64,000 nucleotides of DNA from Actinacidiphila acididurans (GCF_016918855.1 NZ_JADKYB010000007.1:124001-188000), one strand, 5' to 3'; positions 1 through 8,075 are shown, numbered from the stretch's first letter. Program-made: numbers and translations. The notes: a model not told the origin generated them from the sequence alone.

Positions 1-235
1 GGTCGCCCGAGCTCCACTGGTTCTCGTCCCGGCCGCGCTGCTTCAGCACGTTCATCAGCCGGACCAGCCGGGTCAGCTCACCACCAAGAGCGGCGCCGTC
101 CGCCAGCGCCGCCTCGTCCAGCACCGCGTCGTCCAGCACCGCGTCGTCCAGCACCGCGTCGTCCAGCACCGCGTCGTCCAGCACCGCGTCGTCCAGCACC
201 GCGTCGTCCGCGCCGGCGCCGGTTCCGTCGTCCAT
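1..235 (-). CDS. MarR-family regulator, 5' part only (runs off the window)
   Basis: Only the N-terminal ~78 residues are inside the window. The ATG at 235 is preceded by a GGAGG ribosome site 7 nt away. After MDDGTGAGA the protein carries about seven DDAVL-type pentapeptides, then GGELTRLVRLMNVLKQRG, which looks like helix 1 of a MarR winged-helix repressor. The family usually binds a palindrome in its own promoter, and a perfect 7-3-7 inverted repeat lies at 256-272. The acidic repeat is not part of the normal MarR fold and is encoded by a 15-bp VNTR. Family assignment rests on a short stretch, so it is moderate. Confidence 0.6.
   Translation of the reverse strand, partial: MDDGTGAGADDAVLDDAVLDDAVLDDAVLDDAVLDDAVLDEAALADGAALGGELTRLVRLMNVLKQRGRDENQWSSGD
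106..210. repeat. 15-bp tandem repeat (VNTR) inside the MarR gene
   Basis: Seven consecutive 15-bp units gcaccgcgtcgtcca. The central five are identical, the unit at 196-210 differs at its last base and the unit at 106-120 has two mismatches. On the minus strand they encode repeated Asp-Asp-Ala-Val-Leu. Because 15 is a multiple of three, gain or loss of units keeps the frame. Confidence 0.9.
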
Positions 236-255
236 CGCATCGCCTCCGGAAAAAC

Positions 256-272
256 TTGCTTGCCTCAAGCAA
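256..272. promoter_or_regulatory. Candidate MarR operator
   Basis: TTGCTTG-CCT-CAAGCAA is a perfect inverted repeat with 7-bp arms, 20 bp upstream of the MarR start codon and just before its ribosome binding site. Position and symmetry fit autorepression by the MarR protein; this is inference. Confidence 0.5.
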
Positions 273-460
273 TAAGATAAGCATACGACCGGTCCGGAGC
301 ATCGTCCCCCGTGCCCCGCCCGGCACAGCAGGCACCCGGCGGGCGCCCTGAGGCGATCAGCGGCGCGTCCCGGCCGCCAGGGGTGCCCCGGGGCGGCTCA
401 GGGGGTGGTGCGAGGAGTCGTACGAGGCCCGGTGCGGCCGTACGCGCCCGCGCCCGGCCC

Positions 461-579
461 GGCGGACGGGGAACGCACGCCTGCCGGATCGGCGGACGGG
501 CACGTACAGCCGCCGGATCAGCGAAGGGAGACGCACGCCCGCCGGCTCAGCGGACCGGGACGAACACCTGCCGGGACTC
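461..579. repeat. Four degenerate ~30-bp tandem units spanning a stop codon
   Basis: Units at 461-490, 491-520, 521-549 and 550-579 share the consensus ggcggacgggNacgcacgc plus ctgccggatc. The last unit contains the 3' end of the secreted-protein gene, and its stop codon (547-549) lies at the junction with the third unit, so the 3' end of that gene has been tandemly copied. The rest of 241-460 holds only the MarR operator and plain GC-rich sequence. Confidence 0.7.
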
Positions 580-1008
580 GCTGTAGCGGTGCGCGGCGTC
601 CGGCTCGAGGTAGGTCGCCCAGGTGCCCGGGCCGTATGCCTCGGTCACCAGCTTGTAGCGGCCGGCCGCGTCGGCGCGGCCCTTGACCACCCAGTACCAC
701 TGGCTGTCGCCCTGCGGACGGAAGGCCAGCACCACGCGGGCGCCGGGCAGGCGCACCCAGCCGCGGCGGGTGAGCTGGGTGACCGCGCCGGTGGCGGTCA
801 GCCGCGCGTTCCGGTACGGCCGGGCCGGCGCCATGGCGATCGACATCGCGGTGCGCACCCGCCGCGGGATCGGCACGCTCGGCATCGGCGCCGTGTCGGC
901 GGACGCGGCCGGGGCCAGGCCGGCGGCGAGACCGCCGGCGAGCGCGGCCGCCGCGGAGATCACGCCGGCCCGCAGCACGGCTCGCCGCGAGCTGCCCTCG
1001 TCACGCAT
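547..1008 (-). CDS. Secreted protein with Tat-type signal peptide, unknown function
   Basis: A 153-aa protein. The N-terminus SSRRAVLRAG is a twin-arginine motif followed by a hydrophobic Ala/Gly/Leu stretch and an AASA cleavage-like site near residue 37. The remaining ~115 residues have the alternating pattern of a single beta-sandwich (LTATGAVTQL, RVVLAFRP, YKLVTEAYGPGTWATYL), typical of small Ig-like or carboxypeptidase-regulatory-like exported domains in Streptomyces. No catalytic motif or cysteine is visible. It lies alone between the MarR gene and the LCP gene, both also on the minus strand, without obvious operon spacing. Function not recognised. Confidence 0.75.
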   Translation of the reverse strand: MRDEGSSRRAVLRAGVISAAAALAGGLAAGLAPAASADTAPMPSVPIPRRVRTAMSIAMAPARPYRNARLTATGAVTQLTRRGWVRLPGARVVLAFRPQGDSQWYWVVKGRADAAGRYKLVTEAYGPGTWATYLEPDAAHRYSESRQVFVPVR

Positions 1009-1111
1009 CGCGGCTCCCCCCAGAGGTCTCGACGGGCGCCCGGCGGACGGCGCGGCGCCCGGACCGGAGTCTATCCGGCCCCTGCCGGGGCCCCGCGGGC
1101 CGGGCTCGCTC

Positions 1112-2575
1112 CTAGGACTGCCCGTAGGACAGCTTGGAGCAGGGGTTGGCGTCGGCGCTGCGGGCCTGCTGGGTGAGCGACTTCGGCAGCGGCTTGGGCG
1201 GGGCGGTGGCCGCGGCCTTGGCGTAGTCCTGGCCGAGCACCACGTTGATGCCGGAGATGTTCAGCTGCTCCAGCTGCGAGCCCGGGAAGAGGCCGGCCAG
1301 CGCCTTGGCCTGGGCCTGGTCGGCGGCGCCGTACTCGATCAGGGTGGTGGCGTGGTCCTGGCTGCGGGCGGTCGTGGTGGTGGTGACGGTGTAGTGGGAG
1401 GCGGTGAGCTTGTCCGCGCCCTTGCCGGCCAGGCCCGTCATGGTGGTGCCGTTGTAGACGCCCACCTGCACGCCGGTGCCGTCCACGGTCGGGGTCGGCG
1501 TCGGCTTGGGGGTGACCTTGCCGGAGGCGTTGACGCCGTCCAGGGTCTGGTTCGCCTTCAGGGTGTCGAAGAGGTTGTCCACGTCCGGGTGGACCAGGTC
1601 TATCCGCGCGCCGACGTAGCGCCAGGGCGCGGTGATGAACTTGATGTTCTTCAGGTCGATGTTCTGCATCGACAGCCCGAACTTCGCCAGCTTCAGGCCG
1701 CTGTCCAGGGCCGGGTCCACGGTGAGGGACTTCGTGACGGCGTTGGCCAGCGGGAGCATGTTGGTCAGGCTCATGCCGCCGTTCTTGACCTTGGCGATCA
1801 GGGCGGACAGGAAGGCCTGCTGGCGCATCATCCGGCCGACGTCGGAGTTGTCGCCGATGCCGTGCCGCATCCGCACGTAGTCCAGGGCCTTCCGGCCGGA
1901 CAGGTTCTGCATCCCGGCCGGCAGGACGAGGTTGCCCCGGTGGCCGAGGTTGGGGTTCAGGTCGCCCTGGTAGATGTTGTTGGGCACGCAGACCTCGACG
2001 CCGTGGACGGCGGAGGTCATGGACGCGAAGCCGGCGAAGTCGATCACCAGGGTGTGGTCGATCCGCATCCCGGCGAGCTTCTCCACCGTGTTCTGGGTGC
2101 AGGCCGGGTTGCCCTTCGCGGTGTCGCCGGTGGAGAAGGCCGAGTTGAACATGGCCTGGGGCTTGTCGGCGGACCAGGTGCCGTCGGGCAGCAGGCACGG
2201 GGGTATGTCGACCAGGGAGTCGCGGGGTATCGATATGCCCACCGCGTGCTTGTGGTCGGGGTAGACGTGCAGCAGGATCGTGGTGTCCGAGCGGCCGATG
2301 GGTCCGGCGGCCGAGCCGCCGAGCTTGCCGTTCGCGCCGGCCCGGGAGTCGGAGCCGATCAGCAGGATGTTCACCGGCTTGTCGCCGTTGGCGTCGGCCT
2401 TCGCCTCCGCCGGGCGGTTCTTGGACAGGCCCGACGCGTCGAAGGTCGAGATGTTGGCGTTCAGCTTGAGGTAGATCGCACCGGCGGCGCCGACGATCAC
2501 GACCGCCAGCGAGGCGATCACCGCTATGACGATCTTCTTCCGGCTGCGTTCGCGCTTGACGCCCCGAACACCCAT
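1112..2575 (-). CDS. LytR-CpsA-Psr (LCP) family cell-wall glycopolymer ligase
   Basis: LCP proteins transfer undecaprenyl-phosphate-linked glycopolymers (teichoic-acid-like or capsular) onto peptidoglycan outside the membrane. The 487-aa protein has a basic N-terminus (VKRERSRKK), one transmembrane helix at about residues 14-36, then an LCP domain with the lipid-phosphate binding and catalytic segments LLIGSDSRAG, GRSDTTILLHV, SIPRDSLVDIP and DYVRMRHGIGDNSDVGR. A Pro/Thr linker leads to a C-terminal LytR_C domain (VQVGVYNGTTMTGLA). The ATG at 2575 is chosen over one 18 codons upstream because AAGGG precedes it and the charged N-terminus then abuts the helix. Streptomyces encode many LCP paralogues, so the exact polymer cannot be named. 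Confidence 0.9.
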   Translation of the reverse strand: MGVRGVKRERSRKKIVIAVIASLAVVIVGAAGAIYLKLNANISTFDASGLSKNRPAEAKADANGDKPVNILLIGSDSRAGANGKLGGSAAGPIGRSDTTILLHVYPDHKHAVGISIPRDSLVDIPPCLLPDGTWSADKPQAMFNSAFSTGDTAKGNPACTQNTVEKLAGMRIDHTLVIDFAGFASMTSAVHGVEVCVPNNIYQGDLNPNLGHRGNLVLPAGMQNLSGRKALDYVRMRHGIGDNSDVGRMMRQQAFLSALIAKVKNGGMSLTNMLPLANAVTKSLTVDPALDSGLKLAKFGLSMQNIDLKNIKFITAPWRYVGARIDLVHPDVDNLFDTLKANQTLDGVNASGKVTPKPTPTPTVDGTGVQVGVYNGTTMTGLAGKGADKLTASHYTVTTTTTARSQDHATTLIEYGAADQAQAKALAGLFPGSQLEQLNISGINVVLGQDYAKAAATAPPKPLPKSLTQQARSADANPCSKLSYGQS

Positions 2576-2703
2576 GCCCAGCCCTTCGGTCCGGCGACCT
2601 GCGCACAACGAGGGCCCCACGTCTATCACGGCGCCCCGAACACCCGTATGACAGGGGTCACAGGGGTTACGGGACGGGGCACGCGAGACGGACGGCGGGC
2701 GCG

Positions 2704-2720
2704 CCGCGCCGGCGGCGCGG
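2704..2720. terminator. Short GC-rich hairpin downstream of the STAS gene
   Basis: CCGCGCC-GGC-GGCGCGG forms a 7-bp stem directly after the STAS stop codon. Weak candidate. Confidence 0.4.
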
Positions 2721-2743
2721 ACCGGGCAGCGCCTTCGCCGGAC

Positions 2744-2765
2744 GCTACGGCTCCGCTACGGCTCC
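2744..2765. repeat. 11-bp direct duplication spanning the STAS stop codon
   Basis: gctacggctcc occurs twice in tandem (2744-2754, 2755-2765). The TAG stop of the STAS gene (2756-2758) is inside the second copy and is repeated in the first. Confidence 0.75.
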
Positions 2766-3142
2766 AGCGCATCGGCGAGCGTGTGCACCGGGTGGAAGAC
2801 GGCGTCCAGGCCGGTGAGGGTGAGCAGCCGGCGGGTCTGCGGGCGGGCGCACGCCATCCGCACCTCGCCGCCGCGGTCGGTGATCCGGCGCCGGCCGCGC
2901 AGCAGCAGGGACAGGCCGTAGCAGTCGATGAACTCCAGCGGGCCCAGGTCGAGCACCACCCGCGGCCATGCCGCGGCGGCGTCCAGGTGCGGGACCACGA
3001 ACGGGGCCGCGCCGAGGTCGATCTCGCCGGTCAGCTCGACCACCGTGATGTCACGTATCCGGTACGTGCGCGCGAACGCCGTCGGTGGCGGGATGATGTC
3101 GCCGGGCCGGTGCGCGTGCTCCGGCCGATCCCCGTGGTGCAC
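2756..3142 (-). CDS. STAS-domain anti-sigma factor antagonist-like protein
   Basis: STAS proteins of the SpoIIAA/RsbV type bind RsbW-like kinases and release a sigma factor when their serine is dephosphorylated. The 128-aa protein shows the fold pattern ITVVELTGEIDLGAAP, VVLDLGPLEFIDCYGLSLLL and LTLTGLDAVFHPVHTLADAL. The usual phosphorylated serine in FxDSSG is replaced: the segment reads FIDCYGLS, so the classic Ser switch is absent. A GTG start at 3142 with GAGGGG upstream is preferred to an ATG 41 codons earlier, because the extra residues are low-complexity and unlike the family. Transcribed alone; a matching anti-sigma kinase may be one of the RsbW-like ATPases elsewhere. Confidence 0.8.
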   Translation of the reverse strand: MHHGDRPEHAHRPGDIIPPPTAFARTYRIRDITVVELTGEIDLGAAPFVVPHLDAAAAWPRVVLDLGPLEFIDCYGLSLLLRGRRRITDRGGEVRMACARPQTRRLLTLTGLDAVFHPVHTLADALEP

Positions 3143-3308
3143 CGCAGCCCCCTCACCTGACCTGCGGTTACCGTAGCGGTGCGGCGGTGTCGCGGGGGAG
3201 GCCGACGGGACAATCGGTGGCCGAGGTTCACCCGATTGGCGCAATGCCGACCGGGTGGCCGTCACCGTGTGTCGTCGTCCTCCGGGGTCACATCGCGGAC
3301 CGGACGCG

Positions 3309-4175
3309 TCACATCTCGGACTGGAAGGAGTTCAGCCAGTCCAGCGAATCGGCCGGCGAGAGGGCCACCTTGTCCAGCGCGTTCATCGCCTTGTCGTACT
3401 CGACCACTTCGTCGTGCTTGTCGACGTAGAGAGCGCCGGTGAGCTGCTCCAGGTAGACGAGATCCGGCAGGTCGGACTCGGGGAAGCTCAGCAGTGTGAA
3501 GGCGCCGCCGCCCGCCGCGTGGCCGCCGGTGGCGAACGGCAGGATCCGTACGTCCACGTTCGGCGCCTCGGCCGCCTCCAGAATGTGCCGGATCTGGTCG
3601 CGCATCACCTGGCGGGTGCCGAACGGCCGGTGCAGCGCACCCTCGTCCATCACCGCGACGAAGTGCGGGGCCCGCTCGGACACGAGCAGCTTCTGCCGCT
3701 CCAGACGTAGTCCGACTCGTCGTTCCACCCAGGAGTCGGCTCCTTCGGGGTGACCAAGTCGGATCACCGCCCTTATGTAGTCCTCCGTCTGCAGCAGGCC
3801 GTGCACGAACTGGACCTCGAACGTACGGATGAGGGCCGCGGACTCCTCCAGGCCTACGTACGTCTGGAACCAGGTCGGCATCACCTCGCCGTACCCGTGC
3901 CACCAGCCGGCCGCGTTGGCCTCGCTGACCAGGCCGAGCATCGCGGTGCGCTCCGCCTCGTCGGTGACTCCGTACAAGGTCAGCAGGTCGGCGACGTCCC
4001 GCTCCTTGAAGCTGACCCTGCCCAGCTCCATGCGGCTGATCTTCGACTCGGAGGCGCGGATCGAGTAGCCCGCGTCCTCCCTGGTGATGCCCCGGGTCTC
4101 ACGCAGCCTGCGTAGCTGCGCCCCGAGCAGCATTCGTCGCACGATGGACCCGCCTCCCGGCTGCCCTGCGCTCAT
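3309..4175 (-). CDS. XRE-family regulator with DUF5753 (Scr1-like)
   Basis: A 288-aa protein with an N-terminal helix-turn-helix at about residues 17-72 (LRRLRETRGITREDAGYSI, SESKISRMELGR) and a C-terminal DUF5753 region (VGLEESAALIRTFE, VHGLLQTEDYIRA, DLPDLVYLEQLTG). In Streptomyces this architecture is paired with DUF397 proteins and RsbW-like ATPases in abaA/whiJ/bldB-type developmental loci and in Scr1-Scr2 antitoxin-toxin-like pairs. Here both partners are present: the ATPase diverges from it at 4357 and DUF397 is at 4873-5115. Palindromes TGCACGTGCA occur in the promoter between this gene and the ATPase and again upstream of DUF397, suggesting a common operator. Confidence 0.9.
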   Translation of the reverse strand: MSAGQPGGGSIVRRMLLGAQLRRLRETRGITREDAGYSIRASESKISRMELGRVSFKERDVADLLTLYGVTDEAERTAMLGLVSEANAAGWWHGYGEVMPTWFQTYVGLEESAALIRTFEVQFVHGLLQTEDYIRAVIRLGHPEGADSWVERRVGLRLERQKLLVSERAPHFVAVMDEGALHRPFGTRQVMRDQIRHILEAAEAPNVDVRILPFATGGHAAGGGAFTLLSFPESDLPDLVYLEQLTGALYVDKHDEVVEYDKAMNALDKVALSPADSLDWLNSFQSEM

Positions 4176-4256
4176 AGGTCACGCTCCGCCCTTGGTTCAT
4201 CAGCAGTCTGCCACTAACGGACTGCGCGCAGTACCCATTCAGTCACTCTCCAACGT

Positions 4257-4301
4257 CACGTGCATCAATTCCTTGCAGATGCACGTGCAGACGCCCTTGC
4301 A
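4257..4301. promoter_or_regulatory. TGCACGTGCA operator cluster, XRE/ATPase promoter
   Basis: CACGTGCA at 4257-4264, the perfect palindrome TGCACGTGCA at 4280-4289, and flanking TTGCA at 4273-4277 and 4297-4301. The same decamer is repeated three times at 5172-5205 before the DUF397 gene. Sharing within one regulatory cluster points to binding by the DUF5753 regulator. Confidence 0.5.
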
Positions 4302-4356
4302 TCATGTGGTCCCGATCCATGAGCATGGTCCCTGTGCAGATACTCCGGGGGCACGT

Positions 4357-4830
4357 ATGAGGCAAGAGGCCGCAGCAGTGCTGGAGCCGTTAAGGCAGCG
4401 CGTGCTCGCACCCGAGCGGCTCGCCGCCGGTGACGGAGCCACCTGCGAACTGCCTGCCGCCTTCGAATCGGTGCGTGAGGCGCGCCGGTTCACTCGTACG
4501 ACCCTTCAGCACTGGGATCTGTCCGCCCTGCGCGAGTCGATGGAACTGGTCGCCTCGGAACTGGTGACCAACGCACTGCGATACGGCGTGCCGGTGGGGT
4601 CGCCGGGCCGGCCGGTGCGGCTGAGCATCGTGCGCTGGACGTCACGAGTGGTGTGTGCGGTGCGCGACCCCAGTCCGGTCGGACCGGTCCCCAAGGACCC
4701 CGACTTCGTCGCGGAGACCGGCCGCGGACTGCACCTGGTGGAATCCTTCAGCGAAGGCTGGGGCTGGTTCCCGCTGACGGGCGCGGGCAAAGTCGTCTGG
4801 GCGCTCTTCCTCGCGGCGGAGCGCCGCTGA
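4357..4830 (+). CDS. RsbW-like ATP-binding regulatory protein with a TTA codon
   Basis: A 157-aa HATPase_c_2 protein of the type that Streptomyces carry next to XRE-DUF5753 regulators. The N box is ELVTNALRYG, and the G boxes are VRDPSPVGP and ETGRGLHLVESFSEGWGW. Such proteins may act as anti-sigma kinases or developmental regulators (AbaA-type loci). The start at 4357 follows a G-rich stretch GGGGG six bases upstream. Codon 12 (4390-4392) is TTA, read only by the bldA tRNA, which implies translation late in development. It is divergent from the XRE gene and convergent with DUF397, separated from the latter by a hairpin. Confidence 0.85.
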   Translation: MRQEAAAVLEPLRQRVLAPERLAAGDGATCELPAAFESVREARRFTRTTLQHWDLSALRESMELVASELVTNALRYGVPVGSPGRPVRLSIVRWTSRVVCAVRDPSPVGPVPKDPDFVAETGRGLHLVESFSEGWGWFPLTGAGKVVWALFLAAERR

Positions 4831-4841
4831 GTCGTGTTCGG

Positions 4842-4861
4842 CCCGCGGGCGGACCCGCGGG
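4842..4861. terminator. Hairpin between ATPase and DUF397 genes
   Basis: CCCGCGGG-CGGA-CCCGCGGG forms an 8-bp stem with a 4-nt loop between convergent genes, so it may serve both. Confidence 0.6.
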
Positions 4862-4872
4862 AAAGTCCGGCG

Positions 4873-5115
4873 TCAGCCGGCGGCGATCAGGTGATCGAAC
4901 TCGCCCGCCTTCACCCCGATGATCATCGATTCGATCTCGGCCCGGGTGTAAATGAGCGCGGGGCCGTCCGGAAAGCGTGAATTGCGGACGGCGACTTCTC
5001 CGTCAGGCAGCGCGGCAAACTCCATGCAGGTGCCATTCGCGTTGCTGTGACGGCTCTTCTGCCAGACCACTCCTGTGAGGTCTTCGGCGGCCATTCCATT
5101 GTGCGTCCGACGCAT
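4873..5115 (-). CDS. DUF397 protein (Scr2-like partner of XRE-DUF5753)
   Basis: A small 80-aa protein with the family pattern VVWQKSRHSNANGTCMEFAAL, then VAVRNSRFPDGPALIYTRAE and a C-terminal EFDHLIA. DUF397 proteins are small products almost always encoded beside XRE-DUF5753 regulators, where they behave as a partner or toxin-like effector. The ATG at 5115 is chosen because GGGGAG lies 8 nt upstream; an in-frame ATG 12 codons earlier lacks a site. Three TGCACGTGCA-type palindromes stand upstream. Confidence 0.88.
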   Translation of the reverse strand: MRRTHNGMAAEDLTGVVWQKSRHSNANGTCMEFAALPDGEVAVRNSRFPDGPALIYTRAEIESMIIGVKAGEFDHLIAAG

Positions 5116-5171
5116 CAGCCACTCCCCATAAGTACCGTGCCTGGTCCTCAACGATGATAACTCGCCACGCC

Positions 5172-5205
5172 CGCACGTGCATCTGCACGTGCAAGTGCAC
5201 GTGCA
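5172..5205. promoter_or_regulatory. Three TGCACGTGCA-type palindromes on a 12-bp period
   Basis: GCACGTGCA at 5173-5181, TGCACGTGCA at 5184-5193 and again at 5196-5205. The 12-bp period places the copies almost one helical turn apart. It lies between DUF397 (minus) and metG (plus); its match to the element at 4280-4289 ties it to the regulatory trio. Confidence 0.55.
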
Positions 5206-5386
5206 GTCACACCCGGTGAACTTCTGGGTGGACCCGGTACGCTCCGTCCCCGGCCGGGTCCGTCAGGTGAAATCGGCGGGAGATACGCCCGATGGGTCCG
5301 ATACGATATTGAGCATCAGAACCGGCCCGGCACCGGCCCCGAAGCTGAATTCATCACTCCGCGCAACGAATTGGGAGCAGCCTGCA

Positions 5387-7111
5387 ATGGCTCGTCACCT
5401 CATCACTTCAGCCCTGCCCTATATCAACGGGATCAAGCACCTGGGCAACATGGTGGGGTCCATGCTCCCGGCGGACGTCTACGCCCGGTATCTGCGGCAG
5501 CGCGGTCACGAAGTGCTGTACATCTGCGCCACGGACGAGCACGGCACCCCGGCCGAACTGGCCGCCAAGGAGGCCGGACTCCCGGTGGACGTCTTCTGTG
5601 CCCGCGCGCACGACGCGCAGAAGGCGGTCTACGACGGATTCGAGCTGTCCTTCGACCACTTCGGCCGCAGTTCCTCCGCGGAGAACCGGGACATCACCCA
5701 GGAATTCGCCCGCGCGCTGAACACCAACGGCTTCATCGAGGAGCGGTCGATCCGCCAGGTGTACTCGCTGGACGACGAGCGCTTCCTGCCCGACCGCTAC
5801 ATCGTCGGCACCTGCCCGCACTGCGGGTACGACAAGGCGCGCGGCGACCAGTGCGAGAACTGCACCCGCGTGCTCGACCCGACCGACCTGATCGAGGCCC
5901 GCTCGGCGATCAGCGGAAGCAGCCGGCTGGAAGTCCGCGAGACCAAGCACCTCTTCCTCCTGCAGTCCAAGCTGGCCGGCGAGGTGGAGGCGTGGATCGA
6001 CGCCAACGGCGCCGAATGGCCGACCCTGGCCTCCTCGATCGCCCGCAAGTGGCTCACCGAGGGCCTCCAGGACCGGTCGATCACCCGCGACCTCGAATGG
6101 GGCGTCCCCGTCCCCGCCGACACCTGGCCTGAGCTGGCCGCCGAGGGCAAGGTCTTCTACGTGTGGTTCGACGCGCCGATCGAGTACATCGGTTCCACCA
6201 AGGAATGGGCCGACGCCGATCCCGGGAACCGGGACTGGAAATCGTGGTGGTACGAGGCCGATGAGACGGTTCGGTACACGGAGTTCATGGCGAAGGACAA
6301 TGTCCCCTTCCACACCGTGATGTTCCCGGCCACGCAGTTGGGCACACGTGAACCGTGGAAGAAGGTCGACTACGTCAAGGCTTTCAACTGGCTGAACTAC
6401 TACGGCGGCAAGTTCTCCACCTCGCAGCGGCGCGGGATCTTCACGGATGCCGCACTCGAACTCCTCCCCGCCGACTACTGGCGCTACTTCCTGATGGCGA
6501 ACGCGCCCGAGTCGGACGACACCTCCTTCACCTGGGAGCTGTTCGCGGCCTCCGTCAACAAGGACCTGGCCGACACCCTCGGCAATTTCGTGAACCGGGT
6601 GCTGTCCTTCTCCCGCAAGCGGTTCGGCGAGCAGGTCCCGGCGGGCGAGGCGGCGGGAGCGGCCGAGGTCCGGCTCGGTGAGCAGATCGCCGGGCTGCTG
6701 GCGGAGTACGAGGCGCACCTGGAGACCCTCCAGTTCCGCAAGGCCGCGCAGGCCCTGCGGGCGCTGTGGAGCGCCGGCAACTCCTACCTGGAGGAGAAGG
6801 CGCCCTGGCTGGAGATCAAGACCAACCCGGAGGGCGCGGCGCTGACCCTGCGGACCGCGATGAACCTCATCCACCTGTACGCGGTGGTCTCCCAGCCCTT
6901 CATCCCCGCCTCGGCCCGCGCGATGCGCACCGCCTTCGAACTGCCCGCCGACGACGCGGCCTGGGTCACCCCGGACGAGGCCCGCGCCCTGGCCGCGGTC
7001 CCGGCCGGCACGCCCTTCACTCTGCCGCCGGTGCTGTTCGCCAAGATCACCGACGAGGAACTGGCATCGTACGTCGAGCGGTTCGGCGGCGACCCGGACG
7101 CGGCGGCCTGA
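5387..7111 (+). CDS. metG: Methionyl-tRNA synthetase
   Basis: Cytoplasmic class I aminoacyl-tRNA synthetase charging tRNA-Met, 574 aa. The HIGH-type motif appears as [10 protein letters not shown] near the N-terminus. A zinc knuckle follows in [17 protein letters not shown], and the KMSKS-equivalent loop is KFSTSQRRG. The C-terminal part is the helical anticodon-binding domain. The ATG at 5387, with GGGAG 9 nt upstream, gives [15 protein letters not shown], the expected family start; a longer reading from 5177 would run through the palindrome array and is rejected. It is a single-gene unit that ends at a strong bidirectional hairpin shared with the convergent L,D-transpeptidase gene. Confidence 0.97.
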   Translation: MARHLITSALPYINGIKHLGNMVGSMLPADVYARYLRQRGHEVLYICATDEHGTPAELAAKEAGLPVDVFCARAHDAQKAVYDGFELSFDHFGRSSSAENRDITQEFARALNTNGFIEERSIRQVYSLDDERFLPDRYIVGTCPHCGYDKARGDQCENCTRVLDPTDLIEARSAISGSSRLEVRETKHLFLLQSKLAGEVEAWIDANGAEWPTLASSIARKWLTEGLQDRSITRDLEWGVPVPADTWPELAAEGKVFYVWFDAPIEYIGSTKEWADADPGNRDWKSWWYEADETVRYTEFMAKDNVPFHTVMFPATQLGTREPWKKVDYVKAFNWLNYYGGKFSTSQRRGIFTDAALELLPADYWRYFLMANAPESDDTSFTWELFAASVNKDLADTLGNFVNRVLSFSRKRFGEQVPAGEAAGAAEVRLGEQIAGLLAEYEAHLETLQFRKAAQALRALWSAGNSYLEEKAPWLEIKTNPEGAALTLRTAMNLIHLYAVVSQPFIPASARAMRTAFELPADDAAWVTPDEARALAAVPAGTPFTLPPVLFAKITDEELASYVERFGGDPDAAA

Positions 7112-7134
7112 GCGCTTGCGCGCTTACGGACACC

Positions 7135-7168
7135 CCGGGCGTACGGACCCGCGCGTCCGTACGCCCGG
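7135..7168. terminator. Bidirectional terminator hairpin after metG
   Basis: CCGGGCGTACGGAC and GTCCGTACGCCCGG form a perfect 14-bp stem with a 6-nt loop between two convergent genes. Confidence 0.8.
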
Positions 7169-7186
7169 ACCCGTACCGACGGGCGG

Positions 7187-7990
7187 TCAGCGGGACAGCG
7201 CGGCCGCGTCCCCCATCACCACCACCGGGTGGAGGGCCGGGTCCAGCGTGCGCAGCAGGGTCCGCATCGCCGCGGCCGGCAGCGACACGCAGCCCTGGGT
7301 GGGGCCGCCGTGGTCCACGTGCAGCCAGATGCCGCCGCCCCGGGACGCGCCGAGCGGCCGGGTCCAGTCGCGCGGTGACGTACCCGGTACGTGGTTGTAG
7401 TCGATCGCGATCACGTAGTCGAAGGCGTGGGCCAGCGGCTCCCCGTTGAAGCCGGTGCCGTGCACGGTGAAGCCGATCGGGGCGTGGTCGTAGGTCAGGC
7501 GGGTGCCCGGGTCGGCGAGCCGGCCGCCCGCGTCGGTGAGGGCGAACACCCCGATCGGGGACCGCAGATCACCGGTGTGGTGGTCGGACGTCCAGCCGCG
7601 CAGCGCGTTGTGCCCCGGCCAGGCGGGCCCGGCGGCGACCCAGCCGCGCACCGGGTCGAGCCGGTAGAGGGCGACCGTGGACCGCGACGCGTCGTGCCCG
7701 GCGCCGGTGACCAGCACCACCTGGCGGGCCGTGGCCGGCACCCGGGCGAGGGTGGCCGGGCCGAGTCCCGGGAGCCGGGCCGGCGCGGGCTGCGGCGCGG
7801 ACCGTCCCGCCCGCCCGGCCTCGGCGGGCACCACCCGCGGCACCGGCACGTCCTTCGTCACGTGCGAGGGCTGCGCCGCGGTCCCCGGGTGCGCGCACCC
7901 GGCCAGCACCGGCAGTGCCAGCAGGGACAGCACGCCCACGGCCGCGGCCGGACCGCGGTGACGGCGGGGCACCCCGCGGGATATGCGCAT
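7187..7990 (-). CDS. L,D-transpeptidase-like (YkuD) lipoprotein
   Basis: A 267-aa protein with a signal peptide ending in a lipobox, VLAGC with Cys32, so it is probably lipid-anchored outside the membrane. The second half is a YkuD fold: TGDLRSPIGVFAL, YDHAPIGFTVHGTGFN and the catalytic segment LHVDHGGPTQGCVSLP, with the nucleophilic Cys at about residue 234 and His at 224. YkuD enzymes form 3-3 peptidoglycan cross-links or attach proteins; this shorter class is often annotated only as an L,D-transpeptidase family member. AAAGG lies 8 nt before the ATG. It is convergent with metG and downstream of the sigma/membrane pair, with its own start region. Confidence 0.85.
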   Translation of the reverse strand: MRISRGVPRRHRGPAAAVGVLSLLALPVLAGCAHPGTAAQPSHVTKDVPVPRVVPAEAGRAGRSAPQPAPARLPGLGPATLARVPATARQVVLVTGAGHDASRSTVALYRLDPVRGWVAAGPAWPGHNALRGWTSDHHTGDLRSPIGVFALTDAGGRLADPGTRLTYDHAPIGFTVHGTGFNGEPLAHAFDYVIAIDYNHVPGTSPRDWTRPLGASRGGGIWLHVDHGGPTQGCVSLPAAAMRTLLRTLDPALHPVVVMGDAAALSR

Positions 7991-8075
7991 GGAAAACGGC
8001 CTTTCGGGACGAGGGGGAGGGGTCGAGGGGGAGCGGCGCGCGCGGTCGGCGGTACGTCACGTCGCCGTGAGGGGC

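Noticed and set aside
106..210. CRISPR-like array
   Set aside because: Units are contiguous without spacers and encode an in-frame peptide repeat; it is a VNTR.
683..3160. Long plus-strand open frame of 825 codons
   Set aside because: It runs antisense to the LCP and STAS genes. The translation is Gly/Arg/Val-rich low complexity, typical of stop-poor shadows in 73% GC DNA.
5210..5386. T-box or SAM-type riboswitch upstream of metG
   Set aside because: No T-box anti-terminator sequence or S-box-like core could be found in this leader; the visible structure is the palindrome array of the neighbouring cluster.
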